From an uncultured Erysipelotrichaceae bacterium (GTDB lineage Bacteria > Bacillota_I > Bacilli_A > Erysipelotrichales > Erysipelotrichaceae): a stretch of DNA of 6,894 nucleotides. Position 1 is the first letter of the stretch, and each line of letters starts with the position of its first letter. The stretch is taken from the NCBI GenBank assembly GCA_902796465.1, contig CADBPK010000060.1, forward strand, positions 1 through 6,894, in the 5' to 3' direction. Both the position numbers and the translations under genes were made by a program. The notes beneath the pieces are model-generated. The model had not been told where the DNA came from and ran no database searches. It saw only the letters and a list, made by a program, of their open reading frames with translations. Below are positions 6,460 through 6,894 of the stretch, piece after piece.

Positions 6460-6894
6460 TTATCCTGTATGATCCTTTCTGTATATTTCCATGTAAACAT
6501 GATCATCTCTGCGGTCATATTCCCTGTATCCGCATTTCTCATACACATGGATCGCCCTGGCATTTTCCGGGTCAGCCCGCAGGAAAATCCTGGTCAGGCC
6601 GAGATCGTTCATACCGTATCCGATCATAGCGGAAACAGCTTCCGTACCGAATCCCCGATCCTGCATAGCGGCAGTGACGGCAATGCCGAATTCCCCTTCC
6701 GTTGCCTTTAGATTCATCAGTTCGGTATTTCCGATAAACTTGCCTGTACTCTTTTCAATCATGGAAAAGACAGGTGCCTCTTCTTTCAGTTTTGACTGTA
6801 CCCATTCCGCTTCCTGTTCCGCAGTAAAAGTCATATTTCTTGTACCCAGGAACCGGTTGACGTTCTCATAATCATTGACCATGGTTAGATAATC
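6460..6894 (-). CDS. GNAT family N-acetyltransferase (RimJ/RimL-like), N-terminus outside window
   Basis: This is the C-terminal 144 residues of a GCN5-related acetyltransferase, which transfers acetyl from acetyl-CoA to an amine. The acetyl-CoA loop is visible as MQDRGFGTEAV (the Q/RxxGxG/A motif), preceded by the strand EGEFGIAVT and followed by the MIGYGMNDLGLTRIFLRADPENARAIHVYEKCGY region. That last region is typical of the RimJ/RimL type, with the conserved N-A-x-x-x-Y-E-K-x-G-Y end. The frame stays open to the window edge, reading DYLT before the first internal Met, and DYLTMVNDYENVNRFLG matches the usual early helix of this family. The true start is therefore beyond 6894, with perhaps 10-25 residues missing. 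It converges on the fusion gene across a shared terminator. Substrate (protein N-terminus, antibiotic or small amine) cannot be told. Confidence 0.9.
   Translation of the reverse strand, partial: DYLTMVNDYENVNRFLGTRNMTFTAEQEAEWVQSKLKEEAPVFSMIEKSTGKFIGNTELMNLKATEGEFGIAVTAAMQDRGFGTEAVSAMIGYGMNDLGLTRIFLRADPENARAIHVYEKCGYREYDRRDDHVYMEIYRKDHTG

Overview
This 6.9 kb window looks like ordinary chromosomal DNA from a low-to-moderate GC Gram-positive bacterium (Bacillota, perhaps a gut Clostridia or Erysipelotrichia relative). Four things point that way. There is a DegV protein and a SpoIIE/RsbU-type PP2C phosphatase. There is an M50 peptidase with the GTGGQC signature I associate with Firmicutes. Ribosome binding sites are strong GGAGG/AAGGAG, and intrinsic terminators are compact with U-tracts. 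The genus cannot be fixed from the sequence. No phage, IS, CRISPR, tRNA or rRNA sequence was seen.

Layout, left to right. (1) About 1-2651 is a forward run of three tightly packed genes: an unrecognised acidic protein, a membrane-anchored NAPE-PLD/UlaG-like metallo-beta-lactamase-fold hydrolase starting on the base after the first gene's stop, and an M50 (site-2-protease-like) membrane metallopeptidase with a long helical C-terminal tail. They look like one transcript. (2) 2771-3637 encodes a DegV-family (FakB-like) fatty-acid-binding protein with its own extended -10 promoter, and it is followed by an intrinsic terminator. (3) 3760-5484 encodes a two-TM sensor protein with HAMP, coiled coil and SpoIIE/RsbU-type PP2C phosphatase domains, closed by a strong 10-bp-stem terminator. 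(4) 5570-6400 encodes an unusual fusion of a NifX/NifB-type metal-cluster-binding domain, a Cys/His-rich hinge and a SlyD-like FKBP prolyl isomerase. It ends at a hairpin that can serve both strands. (5) 6460-6894 on the minus strand is a GNAT acetyltransferase whose N-terminus lies outside the window.

Genes 2 and 3, and perhaps 1, probably act together at the membrane. The remaining genes look like independent single-gene transcription units. The most interesting items are the NifX-Cys/His-SlyD fusion (a possible metal-handling chaperone), the unknown-hydrolase-M50 cluster, and the odd leader of the PP2C phosphatase gene. I see no clear evidence for a defence or other multi-gene novel system here.
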